Below, in pieces: positions 1-7,719 of a stretch of DNA of 8,985 nt. Position 1 is the stretch's first letter; every line of letters starts with the position of its first letter. The translations under genes and the position numbers were made by a program. The notes under the pieces are model-generated. The model saw only the letters and a program-made list of their open reading frames with translations, had not been told where the DNA came from and made no database searches. Origin of the DNA: Thiothrix sp. (GTDB taxonomy: Bacteria; Pseudomonadota; Gammaproteobacteria; Thiotrichales; Thiotrichaceae); the NCBI GenBank assembly GCA_011375245.1, contig DRMA01000074.1:1-8985 (forward strand). The letters are read 5' to 3'.

Positions 1-248
1 TAGCTAACACCAGCATGCTTACTACCCCGTATTACATGTTCATTGGTTAAAACATGACAGGGAGTAATAGGCACACCACTAGCAATCATTAATGCTCCTG
101 AACGAACCACAACACCTTGCCATGCTTTTCCAGCATGTTGCACTTTAGCTTGCAACGGCATCGATAAAACAACAGCCGCCAAAAAAATCATATATAAAAC
201 ATTATTTAACTGCATTATTTTACAACGAATAATAGATAGAGTAACCAT
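1..248 (-). CDS. Secreted trypsin-like (S1/HtrA-type) serine protease, N-terminal fragment
   Basis: The reverse strand is open from an ATG at 248 to the window edge (82 full codons), so the 3' part lies outside. The first ~34 residues look like an export signal: a short basic start (R8, K10), a hydrophobic core IFLAAVVL (21-28) and a likely cleavage after PLQA (31-34). The mature start contains GVVVRSGALMIA and then HVLTNEHVIRGS (65-76), which resembles the catalytic-histidine strand of trypsin-like periplasmic proteases (VLTNxHV). H71 is the likely catalytic histidine; H65, in a PCHV context also used by such proteases, is the alternative. The Asp and Ser of the triad would lie beyond the edge and cannot be checked. 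The ATG at 248 is preceded by AAGGGCT; the internal ATG at 215 has no Shine-Dalgarno. The signal peptide is clear, while the protease assignment rests on one motif. Confidence 0.55.
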   Translation of the reverse strand, partial: MVTLSIIRCKIMQLNNVLYMIFLAAVVLSMPLQAKVQHAGKAWQGVVVRSGALMIASGVPITPCHVLTNEHVIRGSKHAGVS

Positions 249-622
249 AGCCCTTAGCCTTTTATGTATATATTACTGTATAAATAAATATCTAATACCC
301 CACTATATTTATACAAATAACAGTTTATAAAGTTCAACCTACCACACTTTATTAAATGACCAGCCAACATAATTTTTTATTTAACTATATTATTAAATTG
401 TAATTATTGTAAAAGATTTTTAGAGATTTGACCATCAAAAAAAATGTCTCTAATTAGCATGTTATGTAGGAAATTTACAACTTAAATCAACTTTATAGAA
501 TAAGAATTTATTATATAACAAACGATTAGTACCATTTACCATTAATAATATCGCTATTTTTTAGTAAAAAACAATTATTATTATTTTTATTAAATTAACA
601 TCATTTTTTTTGTTTTAAACAA
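249..622. other. AT-rich intergenic gap without a recognisable gene
   Basis: With the terminator hairpin, this gap separates the protease-like gene from the DsrC-like gene, both read leftward. I find no ORF with a plausible ribosome binding site on either strand. The only signals seen are the candidate promoter at 308-337 and an odd palindrome at 608-624 (TTTTGTTT, T, AAACAAAA) that abuts the DsrC-gene terminator. Confidence 0.6.
308..337 (-). promoter_or_regulatory. Candidate sigma70 promoter of the protease-like gene
   Basis: On the minus strand TTGAAC (337-332), an 18-nt spacer and TATAAA (313-308) resemble a sigma70 promoter. Transcription would start near 301, giving a leader of about 50 nt before the ATG at 248. 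The region is very AT-rich, so chance matches are common and this is only a candidate. Confidence 0.35.
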
Positions 623-656
623 AATTAAAGGGTAATCAATAAATTACCCTTTAATT
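623..656 (-). terminator. Rho-independent terminator of the DsrC-like gene
   Basis: Two perfectly complementary 14-nt arms (623-636 and 643-656, AATTAAAGGGTAAT) enclose a 6-nt loop. On the minus strand the hairpin is followed by TTTTGTTT, a usable U-rich tract, and it lies about 37 nt past the stop codon of the DsrC-like gene. On the plus strand it is followed by a run of seven T after AA, so it could work in both directions. The stem is AT-rich with only three G-C pairs in its centre plus their flanking A-T pairs. Confidence 0.8.
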
Positions 657-693
657 AATTTTTTTGCTATTTTTATCAATTTTAAATAAAAAA

Positions 694-1011
694 TCAAACA
701 ACACTACCAAACGAATGATCAATACTTCCCGCTGGCGCTTGAATACCTGCAATCACACAACCTTGAGCAACGGGACCACCAGGAAGCAACTTATACAGTT
801 TTTTTAGCCCCCCTTTATTATGGAATTTTTCTTCTAATGCATCAGTTAACTCGCGACGATTTATACTGTCATTTTTACTAAAATACTCTTGCAATGCCTG
901 CACTACCGACCAATGATCATTGGTTAGCTCCAAACCTAATTCTATTGCTTTTTTCTCTGTATCTTTGACACTCCAACCATGTGGAGCATTAGGGAAATCC
1001 TGCATATTCAT
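694..1011 (-). CDS. DsrC/TusE/RspA-family protein lacking the penultimate cysteine
   Basis: A 105-residue protein of the DsrC/TusE/RspA family, small cytoplasmic proteins that carry sulfur in dissimilatory sulfur metabolism (DsrC) or tRNA 2-thiouridine synthesis (TusE). Diagnostic segments are HGWSVKDTEKKAIELGLELT (11-30), NDHWSVVQALQEYF (31-44), the KGGLKKLYKLLPGGP run (66-80) and the C-terminal arm QGCVIAGIQAPAGS (83-96). In DsrC the arm carries CysB and, 11 residues later, the penultimate CysA. Here CysB is present (C85), but the CysA position is Ser96 and nine further residues follow (IDHSFGSVV). TusE keeps CysA, so this is not a normal TusE; a regulatory (RspA-like) or divergent DsrC role is possible. 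An in-frame ATG lies at 1020, but GGAGA at 1025-1021 touches it directly and sits 9 nt before the ATG at 1011, so 1011 is preferred. It appears monocistronic, with its own promoter and terminator. Family is confident, function is not. Confidence 0.88.
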   Translation of the reverse strand: MNMQDFPNAPHGWSVKDTEKKAIELGLELTNDHWSVVQALQEYFSKNDSINRRELTDALEEKFHNKGGLKKLYKLLPGGPVAQGCVIAGIQAPAGSIDHSFGSVV

Positions 1012-1020
1012 TGGGCACAT

Positions 1021-1025
1021 TCTCC
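1021..1025 (-). promoter_or_regulatory. Ribosome binding site that sets the DsrC-like start
   Basis: GGAGA on the minus strand is immediately adjacent to the upstream ATG (1020-1018), which leaves no spacing for initiation there. It is 9 nt from the next in-frame ATG (1011-1009), which is normal. The shorter protein of 105 residues is therefore the better model. Confidence 0.7.
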
Positions 1026-1048
1026 GTATCGTGATTAATTTCTATCAA

Positions 1049-1078
1049 GTTATACCTTTATTTTTTGATATATGTCAT
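1049..1078 (-). promoter_or_regulatory. Candidate sigma70 promoter of the DsrC-like gene
   Basis: On the minus strand ATGACA (1078-1073), an 18-nt spacer and TATAAC (1054-1049) match the -35 and -10 consensus at five of six positions each. The start would be near 1042, giving a short leader that includes the GGAGA ribosome binding site. Confidence 0.5.
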
Positions 1079-1179
1079 ATTCTATCCCTTTAAGAATAGG
1101 CAAGAAAAACCAACCTGTCAGAATTATTTTTATTTATGCGACGACTTGCTGATAAAACAAGCGAAAAAAGCGTATTACG

Positions 1180-1209
1180 TTGGCTATTCTAGTTACAGCT
1201 CGCTATGAT
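1180..1209 (+). promoter_or_regulatory. Candidate sigma70 promoter of the ABC importer operon
   Basis: TTGGCT (1180-1185), an 18-nt spacer and TATGAT (1204-1209) make a fair sigma70 promoter, with five of six matches at -10. The -10 box contains the ATG at 1205, so that codon could not be the translation start of a transcript from here. Transcription would begin around 1216, leaving about 58 nt before the ATG at 1274. Confidence 0.45.
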
Positions 1210-1273
1210 AAGCCGCCTAATCAGGATCAGGCAACAAACCCCCGCTCATTTTGCTAATAATATTAACATTAAG

Positions 1274-3478
1274 ATGAAAAATAGATTCCTCTCTACACTA
1301 CTGTTACTTGTGTTACTTGCTCTAACAGCAACAATAAACACGTATGCTAACGTCTGGAACAGTCCACACCACGCTGACAAGGTAAAACAAGATATCTTGT
1401 TTTCTTCCTTCTCAGCCCCCCCTAAGCATTTAGATCCTGTTATTTCTTATAGCTCTAATGAATGGAGTATTATTAGTCAAATTTACGAACCGCCCTTGCA
1501 GTACAACTATCTTAAACGCCCCTATGAATTAGAACCACTAACCTTAACCACCATGCCAAGTGTACGTTATTTAGATGCTGAAAATAATGAAGTTGATAAA
1601 GCATCAACAGCTGTCGTCTATTCTGAATATCGCCTAACCTTAAGAAACGATATTCGCTATCAAAATCACCCTGCATTTGTTAAAAATAACGATGGCAGCT
1701 TACTATATGGTGATTTATCTGCTGATACCTTAGACACTATTAATCACCTTGATGATTTCCCCCAAACAGCATCACGTAGCTTACATGCAGCCGATTATGA
1801 GTATGCGATTAAACGCATGGCGGTACGACAAAATCACTCACCCATTTTAGGCTCGATGTTACCTTACATTGTTGGGCTAGAAGATTATTCAAAAACTATT
1901 ACTGATTTTGCCAAAGCGCATAAAGAAAAAAAGCAAGCATTTGATTTACGCCCTCATGCGATTTCAGGTGTCAAGGTTGTGAACGAGCATACATTAACCA
2001 TTAAAATAAAAGGGCGCTATCCGCAGTTTCTTTACTGGTTGACAATGAATTTCTTTGCCCCCATTCCATGGGAGGCTGATTTGTTTTACCAACAAGCAGG
2101 CTTGATCAAAAAGAACCTCACCCTTGATTTTTTCCCTGTTGGCACAGGTCCTTATACCTTGGTTGAAAATAATCCAAATAAACAAATGCGTTTATTAGCT
2201 AACCCAAATTACCATGATGCCTTTTACCCTAGTATCACTACCGAACAAGCTGCTGCAACCGCTATTCCTGTTGAATTACTCGCAGATGCAGGCAAAAAGC
2301 TCCCTTTTATTAGCGAAGTGATTTATTCACTTGAAAAAGAAAATATTCCACTATGGAATAAATTTTTACAAGGCTATTACGATGCGTCAGGTATTAGCTC
2401 AGAAGCCTTTGATCAAGCCGTACAAGTCTCATCAGCAGGTACAATGGGTCTGACTCAAGAAATGCAAGATAAAGGCATCCAATTACGCGGCTCGGTCAAA
2501 CCAACCATTTTCTATATGGCATTCAATATGGTCGATAAAGTGATTGGTGGTTACTCTGAATCCGCTAAAAAAATGCGTCAAGCCATTAGCATTGCCTTAA
2601 ATGAAGAAGAGTACATCTCGATTTTTACCAATGAACGTGGCATCGCTGCCCAAGGTCCTATTCCCCCAAGTATCTTTGGCTATGAGGAAGGTGAAGCAGG
2701 CACCAATAATGTGGTTTATAACTGGCAACAAGGTAAACGGATCAGAAAACCACTAGCCGATGCAAAACGTTTATTAGCCGAAGCAGGCTACCCAAACGGT
2801 ATTTCAGCGTCCACAGGCAAACCATTAGTGTTGCATTACGACACCACTGCAACAGGCCCTGATGATCGGGCAATAATGGACTGGCAACGTAAACAGTTTA
2901 ATAAATTGGGCATTCAATTAGTCATCCGTGCCACCGATTACAATCGTTTTCAAGATAAAATACGAAAAGGGAAAACACAAGTATTTTCATGGGGCTGGAA
3001 TGCAGATTATCCTGATCCTGAAAACTTCCTCTTCTTACTCTATGGGGGCAATGCTGCCGTCACCACCAATGGCAGTGGTATTAATAGCTCTAACTATCAA
3101 AATCCTGAATTTGATCGTTTATTTAATGAAATAAAAACCATGGAAAACACGCCCGTTCGAGCCGAAAAAATCAAACAAATGCTCGCCATTGTGCGTCAAG
3201 ACGCTCCATGGGTATGGGGTTTTCACCCTAAATCATTATCTTTATTTCATCGCTGGTTCCATAATGTGTGGCCGAATGAAATGGCAAATAATGCACTTAA
3301 ATACCGTCGTATTGATGGTGAACAACGGGCGCAACAACAACAGCAATGGAATCAGCCTGTTATTTGGCCGCTGATTCTTTTTGTCTTGTTTATTATTTTC
3401 ATGATCTATCCGTTATTCCGTGCTTATCGAGCACGACAAACAACGGTTATTAGTAACAACCAACAGGGGAATCGCTAA
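1274..3478 (+). CDS. Family 5 ABC solute-binding protein with C-terminal membrane anchor
   Basis: Periplasmic binding component of the importer, 734 residues, of the oligopeptide/dipeptide (SBP_bac_5) family. Residues 1-25 form a signal peptide (MKNR, a leucine-rich core, then NTYA before N26). Family features include the SYSSNEWSIISQIYEP block (58-71), FYMAFNM (413-419) in front of a helix with RQAISIALNEEEY, and WGWNADYPDPENFLFLLYGG (573-592), the ligand-lobe block typical of these proteins. The end is unusual: a glutamine-rich linker leads to a hydrophobic segment at about 696-715, then RAYRAR and a short polar tail, so the protein is probably held in the inner membrane with a cytoplasmic C-terminus. 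It is longer than typical OppA/DppA proteins (roughly 500-550). The frame is open upstream to an ATG at 1205, but that ATG lies in the likely -10 box and would add 23 residues before the signal peptide. Its Shine-Dalgarno is weak. It is first in the operon; the substrate is presumably a peptide, not proven. Confidence 0.88.
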   Translation: MKNRFLSTLLLLVLLALTATINTYANVWNSPHHADKVKQDILFSSFSAPPKHLDPVISYSSNEWSIISQIYEPPLQYNYLKRPYELEPLTLTTMPSVRYLDAENNEVDKASTAVVYSEYRLTLRNDIRYQNHPAFVKNNDGSLLYGDLSADTLDTINHLDDFPQTASRSLHAADYEYAIKRMAVRQNHSPILGSMLPYIVGLEDYSKTITDFAKAHKEKKQAFDLRPHAISGVKVVNEHTLTIKIKGRYPQFLYWLTMNFFAPIPWEADLFYQQAGLIKKNLTLDFFPVGTGPYTLVENNPNKQMRLLANPNYHDAFYPSITTEQAAATAIPVELLADAGKKLPFISEVIYSLEKENIPLWNKFLQGYYDASGISSEAFDQAVQVSSAGTMGLTQEMQDKGIQLRGSVKPTIFYMAFNMVDKVIGGYSESAKKMRQAISIALNEEEYISIFTNERGIAAQGPIPPSIFGYEEGEAGTNNVVYNWQQGKRIRKPLADAKRLLAEAGYPNGISASTGKPLVLHYDTTATGPDDRAIMDWQRKQFNKLGIQLVIRATDYNRFQDKIRKGKTQVFSWGWNADYPDPENFLFLLYGGNAAVTTNGSGINSSNYQNPEFDRLFNEIKTMENTPVRAEKIKQMLAIVRQDAPWVWGFHPKSLSLFHRWFHNVWPNEMANNALKYRRIDGEQRAQQQQQWNQPVIWPLILFVLFIIFMIYPLFRAYRARQTTVISNNQQGNR
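3465..3470 (+). promoter_or_regulatory. Ribosome binding site of the DppB-type permease
   Basis: AGGGGA lies inside the last codons of the binding-protein gene, 9 nt before the ATG at 3480. It supports that start over the in-frame ATG at 3420, which would lie in the anchor-coding part of the upstream gene. Confidence 0.75.
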
Positions 3479-3479
3479 T

Positions 3480-4460
3480 ATGTTTGCCTATATTATTCGA
3501 CGATTGCTGTACGCTATTCCCATTTTGATTGGGGTCAACTTAATTACGTTCTTGCTGTTTTTTATGGTCAATACACCTGATGATATGGCGCGAGCGCAGT
3601 TAGGTGCAAAGCAAGTCACCCCAGAGCTCATTCAGTCATGGAAAGTAAAACGAGGTTACGACAAACCATTATTTATTAATATACAGGCTGACGGTACACT
3701 GGCTACACTTACTCAAACCTTATTTGTGCAAGAGTCGTTAAAATTATTCGCCTTTGAGTTTGGCGCATCCGATGCAGGGCGTGATATTGGTAGTGATATT
3801 AAACAACGCATGTGGCCCAGTTTAGAACTTGCCTTACCGACGTTTATTATTGCACTCATCACTAATATTTCATTAGCATTATTACTCGTACTATTTCGTG
3901 GTTCAGCACTTGATACCAGCATGATGGTAATTGCAGTAATGATCATGTCTATCTCAGGCTTATTTTATATTATCGCAGGACAAGTCGTATTTAGTAAACT
4001 CTGGCATTGGGTACCTATTTCTGGTTTTGAAACAGGCTGGGGAGGGATTAAGTTTATTATCCTTCCCGTCTTGCTCGGTGTCTTTGCGGGGTTAGGCGCA
4101 GGGGTACGCTGGTATCGCAGCATCTTTTTGGAACAAATCAATCAAGACTATGTACGTACTGCACGTGCAAAGGGCTTATCAGAATTAAAAGTGCTTTTTG
4201 GTCATGTACTGCGTAATGGCATGTTACCTATCTTAACGGGCGTTGTAGTGGTTATTCCTACCCTATTTATGGGCAGCCTCATTATGGAATCATTCTTTGG
4301 TATTCCTGGTTTAGGCAGCTACACCATTGATGCCATTAATTCACAAGATTTTGCCATTGTAAAAGCCATGGTTTTCCTTGGTGCTGTCTTGTATATCATT
4401 GGCTTAATTTTAACGGATATATCCTATACCTTATTTGATCCACGGGTAAAACTCTCATGA
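3480..4460 (+). CDS. ABC importer permease, DppB/OppB type
   Basis: Inner-membrane permease of 326 residues, one half of the translocation channel. It begins MFAYIIRRLLYAIPILIGVN, the usual start of DppB/OppB/GsiC proteins, with a first membrane helix at about 9-29, a periplasmic stretch to about 118, and further helices near 119-140, 146-169, 191-211, 251-271 and 296-316. The cytoplasmic EAA loop that docks with the ATPase is clear at 223-246 (DYVRTARAKGLSELKVLFGH and following). The SFFGIPGLG block (271-279) and FDPRVKLS end are also typical. It starts 1 nt after the stop of the binding-protein gene, and its stop overlaps the next start (ATGA), so it is translated from the operon mRNA with coupling. 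Length is normal for the family. Confidence 0.93.
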   Translation: MFAYIIRRLLYAIPILIGVNLITFLLFFMVNTPDDMARAQLGAKQVTPELIQSWKVKRGYDKPLFINIQADGTLATLTQTLFVQESLKLFAFEFGASDAGRDIGSDIKQRMWPSLELALPTFIIALITNISLALLLVLFRGSALDTSMMVIAVMIMSISGLFYIIAGQVVFSKLWHWVPISGFETGWGGIKFIILPVLLGVFAGLGAGVRWYRSIFLEQINQDYVRTARAKGLSELKVLFGHVLRNGMLPILTGVVVVIPTLFMGSLIMESFFGIPGLGSYTIDAINSQDFAIVKAMVFLGAVLYIIGLILTDISYTLFDPRVKLS

Positions 4461-5884
4461 AACTAACCTTCTTATGGACAGACATCATGGTCTGGTTATT
4501 AGTTTTTAGCCTCATTGCATGGGGTTGGGTTGTATTGCGTTCACCACAAGTAAGAAAACAATGGCAACTCATTTTTCAATCAGCGATTGCTATTAGCTGT
4601 GCGATTGTTTTACTTACCTATCTTTTCTTTGCCTTATTAGACTCTGTGCATATGCGTTTTGCCGTAGAGCCTGATAAAACAGCACAAGCAAGCACACAAA
4701 CACCCCCAAATGAAACTCAATATCAAGGTGAAATGGTCAGTTTGCTTGATTTGTTGTTTAGTCATCGTATTAAACAAACAGAACGCACCTACTCTGCTCC
4801 GTTTGCAACACACGAACACGGTAAATCTATTGTGGTTGATGATCAATCAGGTCTTTCTAAACAAGAATATCTCCCCTTAAAATATGCTACGACGGACTTA
4901 AAGAATGGAAAAAGTCATTCTTTTGATATTTTTCAAAAATCATTCGCTGCATTGCTGATTGGCCTAATGATTAGTATTCTGATTATTGCTAGTCATATAA
5001 AATGGCGTAGTCACTTGCAACACCGTTGCTTTAACACACAGCTACAACACATCTGGCAAGGCAAAACACTCTTGCCTTGGCGTACCGCTTACAGCACGCT
5101 TTTGGTCATCATTGTCATTTTTACATGGCTATATTATTTAAGTTACTCCTACCATGTTTTAGGTACAGATAAAGTAGGAGGGGATGTGCTATACCATAGT
5201 TTAAAAAGTATTCGTACAGGGGTCTTAATTGGCATCTTAACCACTTTGGTTATGTTGCCTGTTGCAATTATGCTTGGTATTAGCGCGGGTTTGTTTGGCG
5301 GCTGGATTGACGATATTATCCAATACCTTTATACCACCTTAAACTCCATTCCTGGTGTATTACTCATTGCTGCTGCGGTACTAGTGATGCAAGTGACGAT
5401 GGATAATAACCCACAATGGTTTGAAACCACACAAGAACGCTCTGATCTACGTTTGGTGTTTTTAATTATGATCTTGGGTATCACAAGCTGGACGGGGCTA
5501 TGCCGTTTATTGCGTGCAGAAACTCTAAAAATTTCCCAAGTCGAATTTGTCACCGCCGCAAAAGCCTTTGGAGTCAGTAAATTCGCCATTATTCGTCGCC
5601 ATATTATGCCAAACCTGATGCATATTATTCTTATCTCAGTCGTATTAGATTTCAGTGGCTTGGTATTGGCTGAAGCAGTTTTATCCTATGTCGGCGTGGG
5701 AGTTGATCCAACCACCCATAGCTGGGGCAATATGATTAATCAAGCACGTTTAGAAATGGCACGTGAACCTATGGTTTGGTGGTCATTATTCTCTGCTTTT
5801 ATTTTTATGTTTGTGCTGGTATTGGCAGCAAACTTGTTTTCTGATCGCATTCAAACGGTATTAGACCCACGGAATAACACATGA
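4457..5884 (+). CDS. ABC importer permease, DppC type, with N-terminal extension
   Basis: Second permease subunit, 475 residues, well above the ~300 usual for DppC/OppC. The C-terminal ~240 residues are the standard core: LGTDKVGGDVLYHSLKSIRTG (from 235), helices around 253-280 and 297-312, the EAA loop 361-386 (QVEFVTAAKAFGVSKFAIIR onward), LSYVGVGVDPTTHSWGNMI (409-427), a last helix at about 443-462 and the LDPR end. Before the core there are two extra hydrophobic segments (about 10-27 and 40-61), a polar loop of about 100 residues (62-160), a segment at 163-179, and the helix at 213-231 that corresponds to the usual first DppC helix. The start overlaps the previous stop by 4 nt. The core identification is firm; what the added N-terminal part does is unknown, and the membrane-anchored binding protein is an obvious possible partner. 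Confidence 0.92.
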   Translation: MKLTFLWTDIMVWLLVFSLIAWGWVVLRSPQVRKQWQLIFQSAIAISCAIVLLTYLFFALLDSVHMRFAVEPDKTAQASTQTPPNETQYQGEMVSLLDLLFSHRIKQTERTYSAPFATHEHGKSIVVDDQSGLSKQEYLPLKYATTDLKNGKSHSFDIFQKSFAALLIGLMISILIIASHIKWRSHLQHRCFNTQLQHIWQGKTLLPWRTAYSTLLVIIVIFTWLYYLSYSYHVLGTDKVGGDVLYHSLKSIRTGVLIGILTTLVMLPVAIMLGISAGLFGGWIDDIIQYLYTTLNSIPGVLLIAAAVLVMQVTMDNNPQWFETTQERSDLRLVFLIMILGITSWTGLCRLLRAETLKISQVEFVTAAKAFGVSKFAIIRRHIMPNLMHIILISVVLDFSGLVLAEAVLSYVGVGVDPTTHSWGNMINQARLEMAREPMVWWSLFSAFIFMFVLVLAANLFSDRIQTVLDPRNNT

Positions 5885-7524
5885 GCCAACCATCAACAGC
5901 CCTGTTAAGCGTTACCAATCTAGGCTTAACGGTCAATCATGACAGCAATAAACCTCTGCTAAAATCCATCAGTTTTGAGATTCAAAAAGGCGAAATATTT
6001 GCCCTTGTGGGTGAATCAGGCAGTGGTAAATCATTAACATCATTGGCAATCATGCGTTTATTACCTGATGCTTTGACTATTCATTCAGGCGATATTTGTT
6101 TAAAGCAACAATCCTTGTTTGCTTTGCCCGAACTAAAAATGCAAAAAGTGCGTGGCAAATCCATTGCAATGATTTTCCAAGAACCCATGACCGCATTAAA
6201 TCCCGTGATGACCATCGGCAAACAAGTTGCTGAGGTGCTTGAAATACATCTTGGATTAAAAAAAGATGCCGTTAGACACAAAGTTGCTGAATTATTTAAA
6301 GAAGTCGGGCTAAACGATGCTGAGCAGCGTTATGATTGGTATCCCCATCAACTATCAGGCGGGCAAAAACAACGGGTCATGATTGCGATGGCATTAGCTT
6401 GTGAGCCTGAACTGCTAATCGCTGATGAGCCAACCACAGCACTCGATGTCACCATACAAGCACAGGTATTACGTTTATTAAAACAAATCCGCAAACAGCG
6501 TGGCTTGTCCATTTTATTTATTACCCATGATATGGGCGTAGTCGCTGAAATGGCAGATCGTGTTGCAGTAATGCGAGAAGGTGAAATTGTTGAACAGGCT
6601 GATTGTTCACATTTTTTTACCAATCCACAACATCCTTATACTCAACGTTTATTAAAAGATGCACTTCCTACAAAAACAAAACATACACAAGCAGCAACAG
6701 AAAACACAACAAAACGATTACTAGAAATAAAAGATTTAAAAGTCCATTTTCCGATTAAAAAAGGCATATTTCAACGTATTGCAGGGCATGTTAAAGCAGT
6801 TAATGGTGTTACTCTTTCCATTCCTAAAGGAAAAACACTCGCCCTAGTGGGCGAGTCAGGCAGTGGCAAAAGCACGATTGGTCAAGCCGTTTTACGCTTA
6901 TTAAACATCACCGAGGGCAAGGTTTATTTTAATCAAACAGACCTCACATCACTCAGTGAAAAGCAACTCAAACCTTATCGACAAAAAATACAGGTTATTT
7001 TTCAAGACCCCTATTCCGCACTTAACCCACGCATGACGATTGGCGAAATTATTCGTGAAGGGATGAATAGCCTCAAGGTTGAACCAACCGATAAAGCTGC
7101 ACAAGATAGACGTATTAAAGAATTGTTATGCAAAGTCGATTTACTGGCAGAACATGCAGAGCGTTATCCCCATGAATTCTCAGGCGGGCAACGGCAACGC
7201 ATTGGTATTGCCCGTGCCTTAGCGGTAAAACCTGAACTCATTATTTGCGATGAGCCAACCAGTGCGCTAGATGTTTCAGTACGTGCGCAAGTGCTTAAAC
7301 TATTAAATACTTTACAGCAAGAAAGTGGCGTTTCTTACTTATTTATTACCCATGATTTATCTATCATTCCGACCATTGCACATGAAGTCGCTGTCATGAA
7401 AGAAGGCAAGATTATTGAACAGGGTTTAGTGAATGAAGTAATGAAAAATCCTCAACAAGACTATACACAAACCTTATTAGCTTCAGCACCAGCACTAGTA
7501 AAAGAGCATATTTCAAAAATTTAA
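5881..7524 (+). CDS. Fused two-domain peptide-importer ATPase (YejF/GsiA-like)
   Basis: Cytoplasmic ATPase of 547 residues with two nucleotide-binding domains in one chain, as in YejF and GsiA, so one protein can serve both permeases. Domain 1: Walker A GESGSGKS (44-51), Q-loop Q100, signature LSGGQ (158-162), Walker B ending D182-E183, H-loop H216. Domain 2: Walker A (324-331), Q-loop Q375, signature FSGGQ (433-437), Walker B ending D457-E458, H-loop H491. Both sites have all catalytic residues, so both look able to hydrolyse ATP. Each domain ends in the C-terminal motif of oligopeptide ATPases (NPQHPYTQRLL at 248-258; NPQQDYTQTLL at 523-533, where HPY has become QDY). A low-complexity linker (about 263-278) joins them. 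It begins with a 4-nt ATGA overlap and GGA 7 nt upstream. Last gene of the operon; no clear hairpin terminator follows. Confidence 0.95.
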   Translation: MSQPSTALLSVTNLGLTVNHDSNKPLLKSISFEIQKGEIFALVGESGSGKSLTSLAIMRLLPDALTIHSGDICLKQQSLFALPELKMQKVRGKSIAMIFQEPMTALNPVMTIGKQVAEVLEIHLGLKKDAVRHKVAELFKEVGLNDAEQRYDWYPHQLSGGQKQRVMIAMALACEPELLIADEPTTALDVTIQAQVLRLLKQIRKQRGLSILFITHDMGVVAEMADRVAVMREGEIVEQADCSHFFTNPQHPYTQRLLKDALPTKTKHTQAATENTTKRLLEIKDLKVHFPIKKGIFQRIAGHVKAVNGVTLSIPKGKTLALVGESGSGKSTIGQAVLRLLNITEGKVYFNQTDLTSLSEKQLKPYRQKIQVIFQDPYSALNPRMTIGEIIREGMNSLKVEPTDKAAQDRRIKELLCKVDLLAEHAERYPHEFSGGQRQRIGIARALAVKPELIICDEPTSALDVSVRAQVLKLLNTLQQESGVSYLFITHDLSIIPTIAHEVAVMKEGKIIEQGLVNEVMKNPQQDYTQTLLASAPALVKEHISKI

Positions 7525-7590
7525 AATAATTTAAAGCTTTTTATTTTTAAGCATTTAACCCAAATAAGATTATTTAATTGTTATTTATCA

Positions 7591-7620
7591 TTGACAATTT
7601 AAAAGCAGACTAAGTATAGT
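7591..7620 (+). promoter_or_regulatory. Near-consensus sigma70 promoter
   Basis: TTGACA (7591-7596), an 18-nt spacer and TATAGT (7615-7620) give a perfect -35 and five of six at -10. The start would be near 7627. The next sizeable gene begins 327 nt further on, so the transcript would have a long leader, encode the small ORF at 7672, or be a short RNA. Confidence 0.6.
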
Positions 7621-7671
7621 AGTTAAATTGTTAAAAAAATAATAAACCTATTTTAAGGTGAAGTTATAATT

Positions 7672-7719
7672 ATGGGGATAGATAAAGAATATCTATTATA
7701 CTTTTTTATTGTTTGTTAA
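7672..7719 (+). CDS. Possible 15-residue leader peptide or micro-ORF
   Basis: ATG at 7672 opens a 15-codon frame, MGIDKEYLLYFFIVC, ending in TAA. AAGGTGA (7655-7661) upstream matches the anti-Shine-Dalgarno well, though 10 nt from its end to the ATG is somewhat long. It lies about 45 nt downstream of the expected start of the promoter at 7591-7620, so it would be the first frame on that transcript. The C-terminal half is hydrophobic and ends in cysteine. The length is so short that it may be chance; the promoter and Shine-Dalgarno are the only support. Confidence 0.28.
   Translation: MGIDKEYLLYFFIVC

Noticed and set aside
2928..3374. Plus-strand frames at 2928-3134 and 3189-3374 within the binding-protein gene
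   Set aside because: They lie in another frame of a complete, conserved coding sequence and have no ribosome binding site or recognisable product.
3420..3479. 20-codon upstream extension of the DppB-type permease
   Set aside because: It would overlap the membrane-anchor codons of the binding protein, while AGGGGA 9 nt before the ATG at 3480 gives a family-typical N-terminus.
5329..5589. Minus-strand 86-codon open frame inside the DppC-type permease gene
   Set aside because: Antisense to a firmly identified gene, with no domain or signal in its translation. The same applies to the minus-strand frames at 1994-2185, 3713-3946, 4637-4846, 6081-6281 and 6348-6623.
6712..7524. Second ATPase domain as a separate gene or a duplication artefact
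   Set aside because: The two halves differ in sequence, are joined in one frame by a linker, and match the known fused YejF/GsiA layout.
7525..7590. Possible terminator after the ATPase gene
   Set aside because: GCTT/AAGC and AAATAAT/ATTATTT inverted pairs exist, but they are short, AT-rich and have no stable stem followed by a T run. I do not call a terminator.
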